Source of the DNA: Streptomyces sp. WAC08241
GTDB lineage: Bacteria > Actinomycetota > Actinomycetes > Streptomycetales > Streptomycetaceae
DNA length: 64,000 bases
Direction: 5' to 3'
NCBI GenBank assembly: GCA_007858575.1
Contig: CP042279.1
Span: 3,348,001 to 3,412,000 of the forward strand
Under the pieces are notes generated by a model, which was not told the origin of the DNA, did not search any database, and saw nothing but the letters and a program-made list of their open reading frames with translations. Positions 1-7,661 of this stretch are shown here, piece after piece. The position numbers and the translations under genes were made by a program. Numbering within the stretch: the stretch's first letter is position 1; every line of letters begins with the position of its first letter.

Positions 1-467
1 ACGGGGTCGAGCGGCGCGTCGGTGAGGGCGGCGAGCAGGTCGGCCCGGTCGGCGGCGAGGGCCGTGCCGGCGAGGGTGGTGGTGAAGACCCTGCGGACGC
101 CCGTGGCGGTGCCCTGGACGCGGACCTCCCCGTCGACGCTCGCCACGAGGTGGGCGCTGCCGGTGAGGGAGGCGGCGAGGGCGTCGAGGTCGGCCGTGCC
201 GCGCACGCGCCGGGCCCAGTCGGCCAGTTCGCCGGCGGTCAGGGCGTGGGTGCCGGTCACGAGGAGCGCGGTGCCGCCGTGCCGGGCGGCGACAGCCGTG
301 GCGGCGCCGGTCGTGCCGTCGGGGGCGCTGCCGACGACCCAGGCCGGCCGGAGGCGTGGGTGAGGGTGAATCCGATGCGGTCGCGCAGCCGCCGCACCAC
401 CGGGAGCGCGGACGCGCAGTCGGCAGGGCGACGAACCAGGGCCCGGAAGGGCCGGGTTCTCCAGCAT
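1..467 (-). CDS. Lasso peptide macrolactam synthetase (asparagine-synthetase-like cyclase), N-terminal part, truncated by window edge
   Basis: This is the amino-terminal part of the ATP-dependent cyclase that closes the isopeptide ring of a lasso peptide; it runs off the left edge. I start it at the ATG at 467 (MLENPALPGPW). Read through at least two single-base losses, it gives VVRRLRDRIGFTLTHASGRP, then a WVVGSAPDG segment, then GVRRVFTTTLAGTALAADRA and a DLLAALT stretch. Those are the recognisable N-terminal glutaminase-like blocks of streptomycete lasso cyclases. The ATP-pyrophosphatase half lies outside the window. It follows the precursor gene in the same direction, the usual A-then-C order; the RRE protein and leader peptidase should lie further left. 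Family assignment is fairly confident; exact frames are inferred. Confidence 0.75.
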   Translation of the reverse strand, partial: MLENPALPGPGSSPCRLRVRAPGGAAAARPHRIHPHPRLRPAWVVGSAPDGTTGAATAVAARHGGTALLVTGTHALTAGELADWARRVRGTADLDALAASLTGSAHLVASVDGEVRVQGTATGVRRVFTTTLAGTALAADRADLLAALTDAPLDP

Positions 468-500
468 TTTTCCTCCGCGATTCCGGCGGGGCGCCGGCAG

Positions 501-531
501 GGCGGAACGCGGGGAGAATCCGCGTTCCGCC
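501..531 (-). terminator. Stem-loop between lasso precursor and cyclase genes
   Basis: A perfect 12-bp inverted repeat (GGCGGAACGCGG at 501-512 and its complement at 520-531) with a 7-base loop lies in the 121-bp gap between the precursor stop (589) and the cyclase start (467). No U-tract follows. A hairpin here would let the small precursor mRNA accumulate above the cyclase message by partial termination or 3'-end protection. The repeat is seen directly; the role is inferred. Confidence 0.5.
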
Positions 532-588
532 GCCGCACGGCATCGACCCGATTCATTCATTCAGTCGGAAAGGAAACCCGTTCGGGGA

Positions 589-713
589 TCAGTCGAAGTG
601 AATGAAGAAGTCGGCCAGCGGGAAGCCGACTCCCGGGTGAGCTCGTCGTAGTCGCCCAGCTCGGAGAGCTCGGGAACCTCATAGACCTGACCGGTCTCGA
701 TCTCCTTCTCCAT
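589..713 (-). CDS. Lasso peptide precursor (frame-corrected core GVGFPLADFFIHFD)
   Basis: ATG at 713 follows a strong AGGAGG ribosome site. The leader begins MEKEIETGQVYEVPEL and continues SELGDYDELTR. It fits the actinobacterial lasso leader motif YxxPxLxxxGxxxxxTx exactly, with Tyr11, Pro14, Leu16, Gly20 and Thr26. As printed, the frame then runs into SASRWPTSSF. Restoring one C in the CCC run near 634 (plus strand) gives ...LTR-GVGFPLADFFIHFD followed at once by TGA at 589. That gives a Thr at the penultimate leader position, Gly at core residue 1, Asp at core residue 8 (an 8-residue macrolactam ring), and a six-residue tail with bulky FF after the ring. The corrected product is 41 residues. 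The leader is certain; the core depends on the one-base correction, a class of error found throughout the window. Confidence 0.78.
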
Positions 714-909
714 GACAGACCTCCTGTTGTCGACGGATGGGAAAACGTCCGGGCGGAGACCCGGACGGGATTCAACGTAGACCCGGCCCCGCGGAGAGGA
801 ACAGCTATTCCCGGGGTCCTGGCAGGAAGGGGACAGAGCGGCCGCGGACACGGTCTCCGACCGGCCCCCGGCGGGCTTTCGGGCGGAACTCCCGGCAGGA
901 CTTCCGGCC

Positions 910-1045
910 GGGCCCAAGGCGGGATTCCCGGCACGGCTCCCGGCAGGGCCCAAGGCGGGATTCCCGGCACGGCTCTCGGCAGGGCCCAAGGCGGGATTCC
1001 CAGCACGGCTCCCGGCAGGGCTTCCGGCACGGCTCCCGGCGGGAT
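910..1045. repeat. 36-bp tandem repeat array upstream of the lasso precursor
   Basis: Units beginning GGGCCCAAGGCGGGATTCCC start at 910, 946 and 982 (period 36), with degraded half-units CTTCCGGCACGGCTCCCGGC before and after. The array lies in a gene-free stretch (714-1203) between the divergent lasso precursor and dedA genes. It keeps frames open and produces spurious ORFs on both strands. The rest of the stretch holds the precursor ribosome site and a short GC hairpin at about 1162-1179, and no other gene that I can support. Confidence 0.8.
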
Positions 1046-1203
1046 CCGCACCCGGGACCCTGCGGTTTTCCGCAGGGCGGGAAGTGCGGAGAACACCACC
1101 GGGGTGGACGGCAACCCTCATACCGGTGCTGAGCAGCGGTTTCTAGGTTGGTGGAAGAAGAACGGGGCGCCCGCCCCGTCCCTGCCGGCTTGGGAGTCCC
1201 CTC

Positions 1204-1863
1204 ATGAACCTCACGACCATGGCGCTCGCCCAGCAGCCCGCGGACGGTGTCGCCGGCTGGGCCGCCGACCTCGTCGCCACGATGGGCGGCCCGGGGCCGG
1301 TCTCGCCATCGCCCTGGAGAACCTCTTCCCGCCGCTGCCCAGCGAGGTCATCCTGCCGCTGACCGGCTTCGCCGCCGGCCAGGGCGTGCTGAGCCTGGCC
1401 TCGGCGCTGTTCTGGACGACGCTCGGCTCCGTGGTCGGCGCGGTGGCGCTCTACTGGATCGGGGTGCTCTTCGGCCGGGAGCGGATGCACGCGATCTGGG
1501 GAAGCTGCCCTGGTGAAGGCCTCGGACCTGGTCCGCACCGAGCAGTGGTTCGTCAAGCACGGCACCAAGGCGGTCTTCTTCGGCCGGATGGTGCCGATCT
1601 TCCGCAGCCTGATCTCGGTGCCCGCCGGCGTCGAGCGGATGCCGATGCCGACGTTCATCATGCTCACCACGCTCGGCAGCCTCATCTGGAACGGCATCCT
1701 GGTGATGGCCGGCTACTGGCTGGGCGACCAGTGGGACGTCGTGGAGACCTACGTCGGCTTCCTGTCGAAGGCCGTCCTGGTCCTCGTCGTCGTCGCCGTC
1801 GTGGCCTACGTGGCCGTCCGGCTGCGCGGCCGCGGCCGCGCCCAGCACCGGCGCGCCTCGTGA
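1204..1863 (+). CDS. DedA/SNARE-associated family integral membrane protein
   Basis: A complete DedA-family protein of about 220 residues, starting MNLTTMALAQQPADG at 1204 and ending ARPxHRRAS-like at the TGA of 1861-1863. Two single-base losses (near 1292 and 1505) split it. Visible family features are the re-entrant ENLFPPLPSEVILPLTGFAA segment, several hydrophobic spans (TLGSVVGAVALYWIG, VLVLVVVAVVAYVAV) and the conserved block FFGRMVPIFRSLISVPAG. DedA proteins such as UptA are established undecaprenyl-phosphate translocases. This copy sits between a lasso locus and a lipopeptide cluster whose predicted product class binds undecaprenyl phosphate, so a self-protection role is plausible but inferred. 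A strong terminator follows. Confidence 0.85.
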
Positions 1864-1898
1864 CCCTCGCCTCCCGCCCCACCGGTACGGCACCGCTC

Positions 1899-1936
1899 CC
1901 CGCACGGCCCGGGCGATCTTGCCCGGGCCGTGCGGG
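1899..1936 (+). terminator. Rho-independent-type terminator after dedA
   Basis: Perfect 16-bp stem (CCCGCACGGCCCGGGC at 1899-1914 and complement at 1921-1936) around a GATCTT loop, 36 bases after the dedA stop. It separates dedA from the kinase, whose start lies 20 bases beyond. Confidence 0.8.
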
Positions 1937-1941
1937 CGCAC

Positions 1942-1958
1942 TAGTCTCGGGCCCCGTG
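1942..1958 (+). promoter_or_regulatory. Candidate -10 box and leaderless start of the sensor kinase
   Basis: TAGTCT at 1942-1947 resembles a streptomycete -10 hexamer. It stands 8 bases before the GTG at 1956, and no ribosome site is visible. Together these suggest a leaderless transcript for the kinase-regulator pair. No convincing -35 is seen because the terminator stem occupies that region. Confidence 0.4.
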
Positions 1959-3179
1959 CAAGGGGACTTAACAGGCACCGCGTCCGACCGACCGCCGGCC
2001 GAGCCCGGCGGGGACGGCGCCGGTGAGGACCGGACCGCCACCCGTACGACCGCCCCGTCCTGGACGCGACGCGGACCGGGTCTCTCCTCGGCTGCGCGAC
2101 CGCTCTGGTCGGCGCCCTCTACTTCCTCGTCGTCGGCACGGCCCTCGGCCCGTTCCTGCTCTGGCCGCGCGCCCGCCCCGGCGCCCTGCAGGTCCTGATG
2201 ACCGGCGCCCGGCGCCTGGTCGCCCTCGAACGGGTCCGGCGCTCCGCCTTCTTCGGCGACCTCTTCCCCGAGCACTACGAGGCCTCCGACCAGAAGATCC
2301 TGCGCTACCTCGCGATCCGCATCTACACGGGCCTGCTCTGCGGAGTGGTCGTCGGCCTCCTCGTCTTCGGGGCCGTCCTGGCCGGGCTCCTGGTCAACGG
2401 GGTGGTCCGGGGCACCCTCGGCTGGGACGAGCTGCTCACCCAGGTCCTGCTCGGCTGCGTGCTCCTCTTCCTCGACGTCCAGGGGCTGTACTCGCTGGCC
2501 GCGCTGGACGCCCGTACCGCCCGCGAGTGCTTCGGCCCCTCCGAGCGGGAGCTGCTCCGGCTCCGCATCGACGAACTCGCCACCAGCCGGGCCGCGGTCG
2601 TCGAGGCCGTGGACGCCGAACGGCGGCGCATCGAGCGCGATCTGCACGACGGGGTCCAGCAGCGCCTGGTGGCCCTCGCCATGCTGATCGGCCGGGCGCG
2701 CCGGAGCCGCGACCCGGAGCGGGCCGACGCGCTGCTGCGCCAGGCGCACGAGGAGTCCCAGGGCGTGCTGACCGAACTGCGCGAGGTGGCCTGGCGGGTG
2801 TACCCGTCGGCGCTCGACAGCCTCGGCCTGGAGGAGGCGATCGGCGGGGTGGCGGAGCGGAGCGGCATTCCGCTGCGGACCCGTTTCGAGGTCGGCGCCC
2901 CGCTGCCCCGGACGGTGGAGACCGCCGCCTACTTCGTGGTGTCGGAGTCGGTGACGAACGCGGCCAAGCACTCCTCGGCCTCGGCGATCTCCGTGGCGGT
3001 GGCGCTGGAAGGGGCGCGGCTCACCGTACGGGTCGAGGACGACGGCACGGGCGGCGCGAGCGAGACCGGCAGCGGGCTGACGGGACTGCGCAGCCGCGTG
3101 GCCGCCCTCGACGGCGTCCTGCACGTCCACAGCCCCTCGGGGACCGACCACCATCACCGCGGAGCTTCCATGCGCGTAA
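1956..3179 (+). CDS. NarL-type two-component sensor histidine kinase
   Basis: Membrane sensor kinase with hydrophobic spans near the N-terminus (LLGCATALVGALYFLVVGTA) and again near IYTGLLCGVVVGLLVFGAVL. A HisKA_3 dimerisation/phosphoacceptor helix follows, ERRRIERDLHDGVQQRLVAL, with the phosphorylated His in the LHDG motif. The C-terminal HATPase has VSESVTNAAKHS (N box) and DDGTGG (G1). After restoring one G near 3140 it ends SGGPTTITAELPCA at TAA 3177-3179, overlapping the regulator ATG at 3170. The start is the GTG at 1956; the first 80 codons and the main body are in different frames because of a lost base. Partner of the downstream regulator; signal unknown, though the position at a lipopeptide cluster edge suggests envelope stress or cluster control. 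Confidence 0.85.
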
Positions 3180-3811
3180 TCCTGGCCGAGGACTCGACCC
3201 TGCTGAGAGAGGGCCTGGTCAGGCTGCTCGTCGAGGAGGGCCACGAGGTCCTGGCGGCCCTCGGCGACGCGGTGACGCTGCTCAAGGAGGTCGAGGAGCA
3301 GCGGCCGGACATCGTCGTCGCCGACATCCGGATGCCCCCGACCCACACGGACGAGGGGCTCCGGGCGGCCGTGGAGATCCGGGAGCGCTGGCCCGAGGTC
3401 AGCGTGCTCGTCCTCTCGCAGCACATCGAGCGCAACTACGCGGCCAAGCTGCTCGCGTCCAACGCCGAGCGGGTCGGCTACCTCCTGAAGGACCGGTGGC
3501 GCAGGTCGAGGAGTTCCTCGACGCGCTGGAGCGGATCCACGCCGGCGGGGCGGCGATCGATCCGGAGGTCGTACGGCAGTTGGTCATCCGGACCACGCAC
3601 GGCGACTCGCTGGCGCGGCTCACCCCCGGGAGCGCACGGTCCTGGAGGCGCTCGCGCAGGGCCACACGAACACGGCCATCGCGCAGAAGCTGCACATCTC
3701 GCTGAGTTCGGTGGAGAAGAACCTCAACACCGTCTTCGACAAGCTGGAGCTGTCCCACACCACCGGCTACAGCCGGCGCATCCTGGCGGTGCTCCGCTAC
3801 CTGAGTCGTAG
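3170..3811 (+). CDS. NarL/FixJ-family response regulator (LuxR-type HTH)
   Basis: Begins MRVILAEDSTLLREGLVRLL at an ATG inside the end of the kinase gene (translational coupling). The receiver domain carries the acidic pocket (ED) and phosphoacceptor Asp in VVADIRMPP, with switch/Lys region YLLKDR. The C-terminal LuxR-type HTH reads LTPRERTVLEALAQGHTN and SLSSVEKNLNTVFDKLEL after correction of single-base losses near 3494, 3628 and 3802. With the last base restored it ends RYLES at TAG 3809-3811. Likely output partner of the kinase. The direct repeats at 5033-5075, upstream of the exporter and cyclodeaminase, are candidate targets (inference). Confidence 0.87.
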   Translation: MRVILAEDSTLLREGLVRLLVEEGHEVLAALGDAVTLLKEVEEQRPDIVVADIRMPPTHTDEGLRAAVEIRERWPEVSVLVLSQHIERNYAAKLLASNAERVGYLLKDRWRRSRSSSTRWSGSTPAGRRSIRRSYGSWSSGPRTATRWRGSPPGAHGPGGARAGPHEHGHRAEAAHLAEFGGEEPQHRLRQAGAVPHHRLQPAHPGGAPLPES

Positions 3812-3873
3812 CCCGCCCGCCGGTGCGGAACGGGCTGCCCCGCCGGCGGCGCCGGGGACGGCCCGCGGCACGC

Positions 3874-4900
3874 CTAGGCGAAGGAGTAGGGGTTGAGCGC
3901 GTCCTCCGGCAACTGCTCGATCTGGAGGTGCTCCCCAGACCCGCCTCGGCGGCGAGTTCGAGCAGGACGTCGAAGGCCACGTGGTCCTCCAGCGCGAACC
4001 CGGTGGAGTCGAAGACGGTGATCCCGTCCCGGTGCTCCGCCGCGAGGCCGGGCCGTGCGCACAGCTCCATGAGGTCCGGTCCGAGGTCGGACTCCGCCAA
4101 CTGCTGGCCCTCGCCCTCGCGCAGGGACTGGTCCCGGTGGTCCGCCGTGACGAACGCCGACCTCAGCACCCGCAGCGGCACCTCGAACTTGCCGATGAGG
4201 TCGGCGCCGATGGCGTTGACGTGCACGTGCGGGCGGAGGTTCTCGCCCCGCAGCACCGGGTTGTCGCCGACCGCCACCGAGGTGACGGTGCAGATGATGT
4301 CCGCCTCCGCCTCGACGTCGGCGACCGAGCCCACCTTCACGTCGAGCCCGAGGAACTCCACCCGCTCGGCGAAGGACGCCGCGTGCTCCGGGTCGACGTC
4401 GTGGACGACGATCCGCTCCAGCGGGAACACCCGGCTCAGCGCGTGCGCCTGGGTCACCGCCTGCGCACCCGCACCGACGAGCCCGAGGACCCGGCTGTCC
4501 GGGCGGGCGAGGAGCCGGCTGGCGACCGCGGAGGCGGCGCCGGTGCGGATCGCCGTCGGCAGGATGCCGTCGCAGACCGCGAGCAGCCGGCCCGTGACGT
4601 CGTCGTACCGGGTCATGGTCCCGATGATCGTGGGCAGCCGGAACTCCGCCGGGTTGGACGGCGTGTAGCCCACGGTCTTGATGGTGACCGACTCACCGGG
4701 CCGGTGGTGCGGCATCCACTCCAGGACGGCCGTGTCCCCGGGGCCCCGTACGAACCCGTCGCGGGCCGGGGTGACTCCCCCGAAGCCGCCCTCCCGGAAG
4801 GCCTCGTCCAGGCGGACGATCATCCGGTCCATGAAATCGTCGATTCCCTTTCATTGACGATCTTGGCAATATGCTGCCGCGTCAGGACAACAGTTTCCAT
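3874..4900 (-). CDS. pip: L-lysine cyclodeaminase (ornithine cyclodeaminase/mu-crystallin family), pipecolate supply
   Basis: Converts L-lysine to L-pipecolate with bound NAD. I start at ATG 4900 (METVVLTRQHIAKIVNE); restoring one G near 4845 joins it to RGIDDFMDRMIVRLDEAF, giving about 342 residues, the normal family length. Seen blocks include TIKTVGYTPSNP, the Rossmann loop GLVGAGAQAVTQAHALSRVF, HVHVNAIGADLIGK and FDSTGFALEDHVAFDVLLEL. The C-terminus PEDALNPYSFA matches the RapL/FkbL-type lysine cyclodeaminases closely. One further frame loss lies near 3945. Friulimicin-type clusters carry this enzyme (Pip), and module 3 here has a pipecolate code. A diaminopropionate SbnB-type dehydrogenase is the same superfamily but fits the termini less well. 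Confidence 0.87.
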
Positions 4901-5032
4901 TGTTTCCCTTGACTAACACCACGAGATGGCATTCTCCTGCCGCCGGACTCGATATGCCGTGCGGCTCCGAAGGGTGAATCGGAAATGAAGCTAGCGGCCC
5001 GCTTTTACTTCGGTCAAGGCTCCCCTCAGGGT

Positions 5033-5075
5033 GTTACGGGAAACCGCAGGGCCCTCGTTACGGGAACCCGCAGGG
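5033..5075. promoter_or_regulatory. 19-bp direct repeat, candidate regulator binding site in the divergent promoter region
   Basis: GTTACGGGAAACCGCAGGG at 5033-5051 recurs with one mismatch as GTTACGGGAACCCGCAGGG at 5057-5075, a 24-bp spacing. It lies in the 308-bp gap between the divergent lysine cyclodeaminase (start 4900) and MMPL exporter (start 5209). A CTCAGGGTG just before the first copy extends the pattern. Two similarly spaced copies near divergent promoters are typical of operators for dimeric activators. The binding protein is unknown; the response regulator encoded at 3170-3811 is a candidate. Confidence 0.5.
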
Positions 5076-5208
5076 TGAAGGCTGAGGGAAACTGGGGCCG
5101 CCCCGGTGGTTTACCTCGTGTCCCCGGCCCCTTCTCGTGACTAGCGTTCTACCCGTCGCAGAACGGCAGCGCCCCGGCGGTTTCCGCAGCAATGGAAGGA
5201 AACATAAG

Positions 5209-7661
5209 GTGCGAAAGAAACCGGCAACGGTACGGATCGCGCGTTGGAGCGCCACGCATCCGTGGTCCGCCATCGGCCTGTGGGTGGTCTTCGTCGCGCT
5301 GTGTCTCTTCTTGGGCGGGGCCGCCGGCACGAACAAGATCAGCGACGAGGAGTCGGGGTCGGCGAGTCCGGCCGGGCCGGGCGGATCACGGCCTCGGGGC
5401 ACTTCACCGAGAAGCCCGAGGAGAACGTCTCATCAGCGCCGCGGACGGCGGCAGGCTCGACGTCGCCGTCGCGCGGAAGGCGGCCGGGGAACTCGCCGGA
5501 GGATGAAGGCCCTGCCCGGGGTGGAGAGCGTCGGCACCGCCTTCCCCTCCCCCAACGGCAAGGCCCTGCTGCTCCCCGTGACCATGCGGGGCGACACCGA
5601 GAACGCCGACACCCGGGTCCAGCCGCTGCTCGACGCGAGCGAGGTGACCGAGAAGGCCCACGAGGGCATCAGGATCGACCAGGTCGGCACCGGGTCCACC
5701 GCCAAGGGGCTCGGCGAGACCCTGGGCGAGGACTTCAAGAAGGCCGAGCTGATCAGCCTTCCGCTGACCCTGCTGATCCTGCTCGTCGTCTTCGGCGCGA
5801 TCATCGCCGCCGGCGTGCCGGTCCTGCTCGCCATGTCCTGCGTCGGCGCCGCGATCGGCCTGTCGACCCTGGCCTCGCACGTCCTGCCCGAGACCAGCGC
5901 GGTGAGCAACGTCATCCTGCTCATGGGCATGGCCGTCGGCGTCGACTACTCGCTCTTCTACCTCAAGCGGGAGCGGGAGGAGCGCCACAAGGGCGCCTCG
6001 CACCTGGACGCCATCGAGATCGCCGCCGAGACCTCCGGCCACACCGTCGTCGTCTCCGGCACCACCGTCATCGTCTCCATGGCCGGCCTCTACCTGGCTC
6101 AGGAGGCGACCTTCGCCTCCCTGGCCACCGGCTCGATCATCGTCGTGGCCGTCGCCGTCCTGGCCTCGCTGACCGTGCTCCCCGCGCTCTCGCCAAGCTC
6201 GGCCGCTGGGTCGACCGGCCGAGGGTCCCGCTGCTGTGGCGGCTCACGATGCGCTCCGGCGAGTCCCGGGTCTGGCCCGTGCTGCTGCGCCCCGCGCTCG
6301 TACGGCCGGCGCTCACCCTCGTGGTCTCCGTCGGCGCCCTGCTCGCCCTCGCCCTGCCGGCCCTCGACATGAAGCTGAAGCAGCCCGGCTCCGACGACCT
6401 GTCGCGCGACATCCCGGTCGTCCAGGCCATGGACCGGCTGACCTCCGCCTTCCCCAGCAAGGGCACCGTGCACCAGGTGGCCGTGCGGGCCCCCGCCGAG
6501 CGGGCCGGTGAGGTCCAGGCCGCGCTCAAGACCCTGCTGAGCCGCACCGAGGGCCAGGAGCTGTTCGCCCACGACCAGACGCCCACGATCCGCGTGTCGG
6601 CCGACAAGAGCGTGCACACCGTCGCCGTCGGCACGCCGCACTCGCCGAAGAGCGAAGGGGCGCGGGAGTCCCTCGAACTGCTGCGGGCCTGGGTGCCCGA
6701 GGCGATCGCGCCCGTCCAGGGCGCCGAGGGCGCGGTCGGCGGCAAGGTCGCCCAGGGGTCGACTTCACCGGCCACCTGCAGGACCGGATGCCCTGGGTGG
6801 TCGGCTTCATCCTGCTGCTGACCTTCGCCACCATGGTCGTCATCTTTCGCTCTCTCGCCGTGGCGCTCTCCGCGATCCTCCTCAACCTGCTGTCGGCGGC
6901 CGCCTCCTTCGGCGTCCTGGTCGCGGTCTTCCAGAACACCTGGGCGGAGGGCCCGCTCGACTTCCACAGCTCCGGGGCGGTCGTCTCCTGGCTCCCGCTC
7001 TTCCTCTTCGTGGTGCTGTTCGGCCTCTCGATGGACTACCACGTGTTCGTCGTGAGCCGGATCCGGGAGGCCGCCCTCAGCGGGGCGAACGTCCGTGACG
7101 CCGTCCGGGACGGCATCACCCGCTCCGCCGGCGTCGTGACCAGCGCGGCGATCGTCATGGTGGCCGTGTTCGCCATCTTCGGCACGCTCAGCATGGTGGA
7201 GTTCAAGCAGTTGGGCGTGGTCTGGCGGCGGCGATCCTGCTGGACGCCGTGGTGATCCGCATCTTCGTCCTGCCGGCCCTGATGACGGCCCTCGGCCGGT
7301 GGAACTGGTGGCCGGGCAAGCTCGACCCCGCCCCCGCGGCCAGCACGCGGCCGGCTCCGACGAGACCCGGCAACTGCGCCTGCCGCAGCCGGCCGCGGCG
7401 GGCACCGCCCCGCACGGCCGGGGACCGGCGTACGGCCAGGAGCGGGCGTACGGCCAGGACGCCGGGTACGGCCAGGGCTCCGGGTACGGCCGGGAGCAGC
7501 AGACGCGGGCGTACGGGCAGGAGCAGGTGTACGCCCCCGGGCAGTCGTACGGCCCGCAGGATCCGTACGGTCCGCCGCAGGGCTCGTACGGCCCGCCGCA
7601 GGGCTGGACGCAGCCGGGGCAGCAGGGCCACGACGGCCGATCCGACCCCTACCAGCGGTAG
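5209..7661 (+). CDS. MMPL-family (RND-type) exporter with Tyr/Gly/Gln-rich C-terminal tail
   Basis: About 820 residues, starting at GTG 5209 (VRKKPATVRIARWSATHPW) behind GGAAGGAA. Two symmetrical MMPL halves are seen. Each has an N-terminal membrane helix (AIGLWVVFVALCLFLGGAAG; ALTLVVSVGALLALALPAL) and an extracytoplasmic loop. Each then has a bundle with the signature MGMAVGVDYSLFYLKRERE or VLFGLSMDYHVFVVSRIREA. At least five single-base losses split it (near 5373, 5428, 5505, 6190, 6760 and 7222). The last 110 residues are low-complexity, with many YGQ and YGP repeats. MMPL proteins export lipids and lipopeptides; beside a lipopeptide cluster this is a likely product exporter or immunity pump. 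It is divergent from pip and convergent with the hydrolase. Confidence 0.87.

Noticed and set aside
737-1132. Open frame of 131 codons with a 12-residue Arg/Gln/Gly/Pro/Ser-rich repeat on the plus strand, and equivalents on the minus strand
   Set aside because: Produced by the 36-bp tandem DNA repeat (36 is a multiple of three, so all frames stay open). No ribosome site or family resemblance.
1682-3424. 580-codon minus-strand open frame opposite the two-component genes
   Set aside because: Shadow frame in high-GC DNA. The plus strand carries canonical kinase and receiver motifs.
3874-4900. Reading the cyclodeaminase-family gene as an SbnB-type diaminopropionate dehydrogenase
   Set aside because: Its ends and internal blocks match lysine cyclodeaminases, module 3 has a pipecolate code, and the diamino acid pathway here uses a lyase instead.
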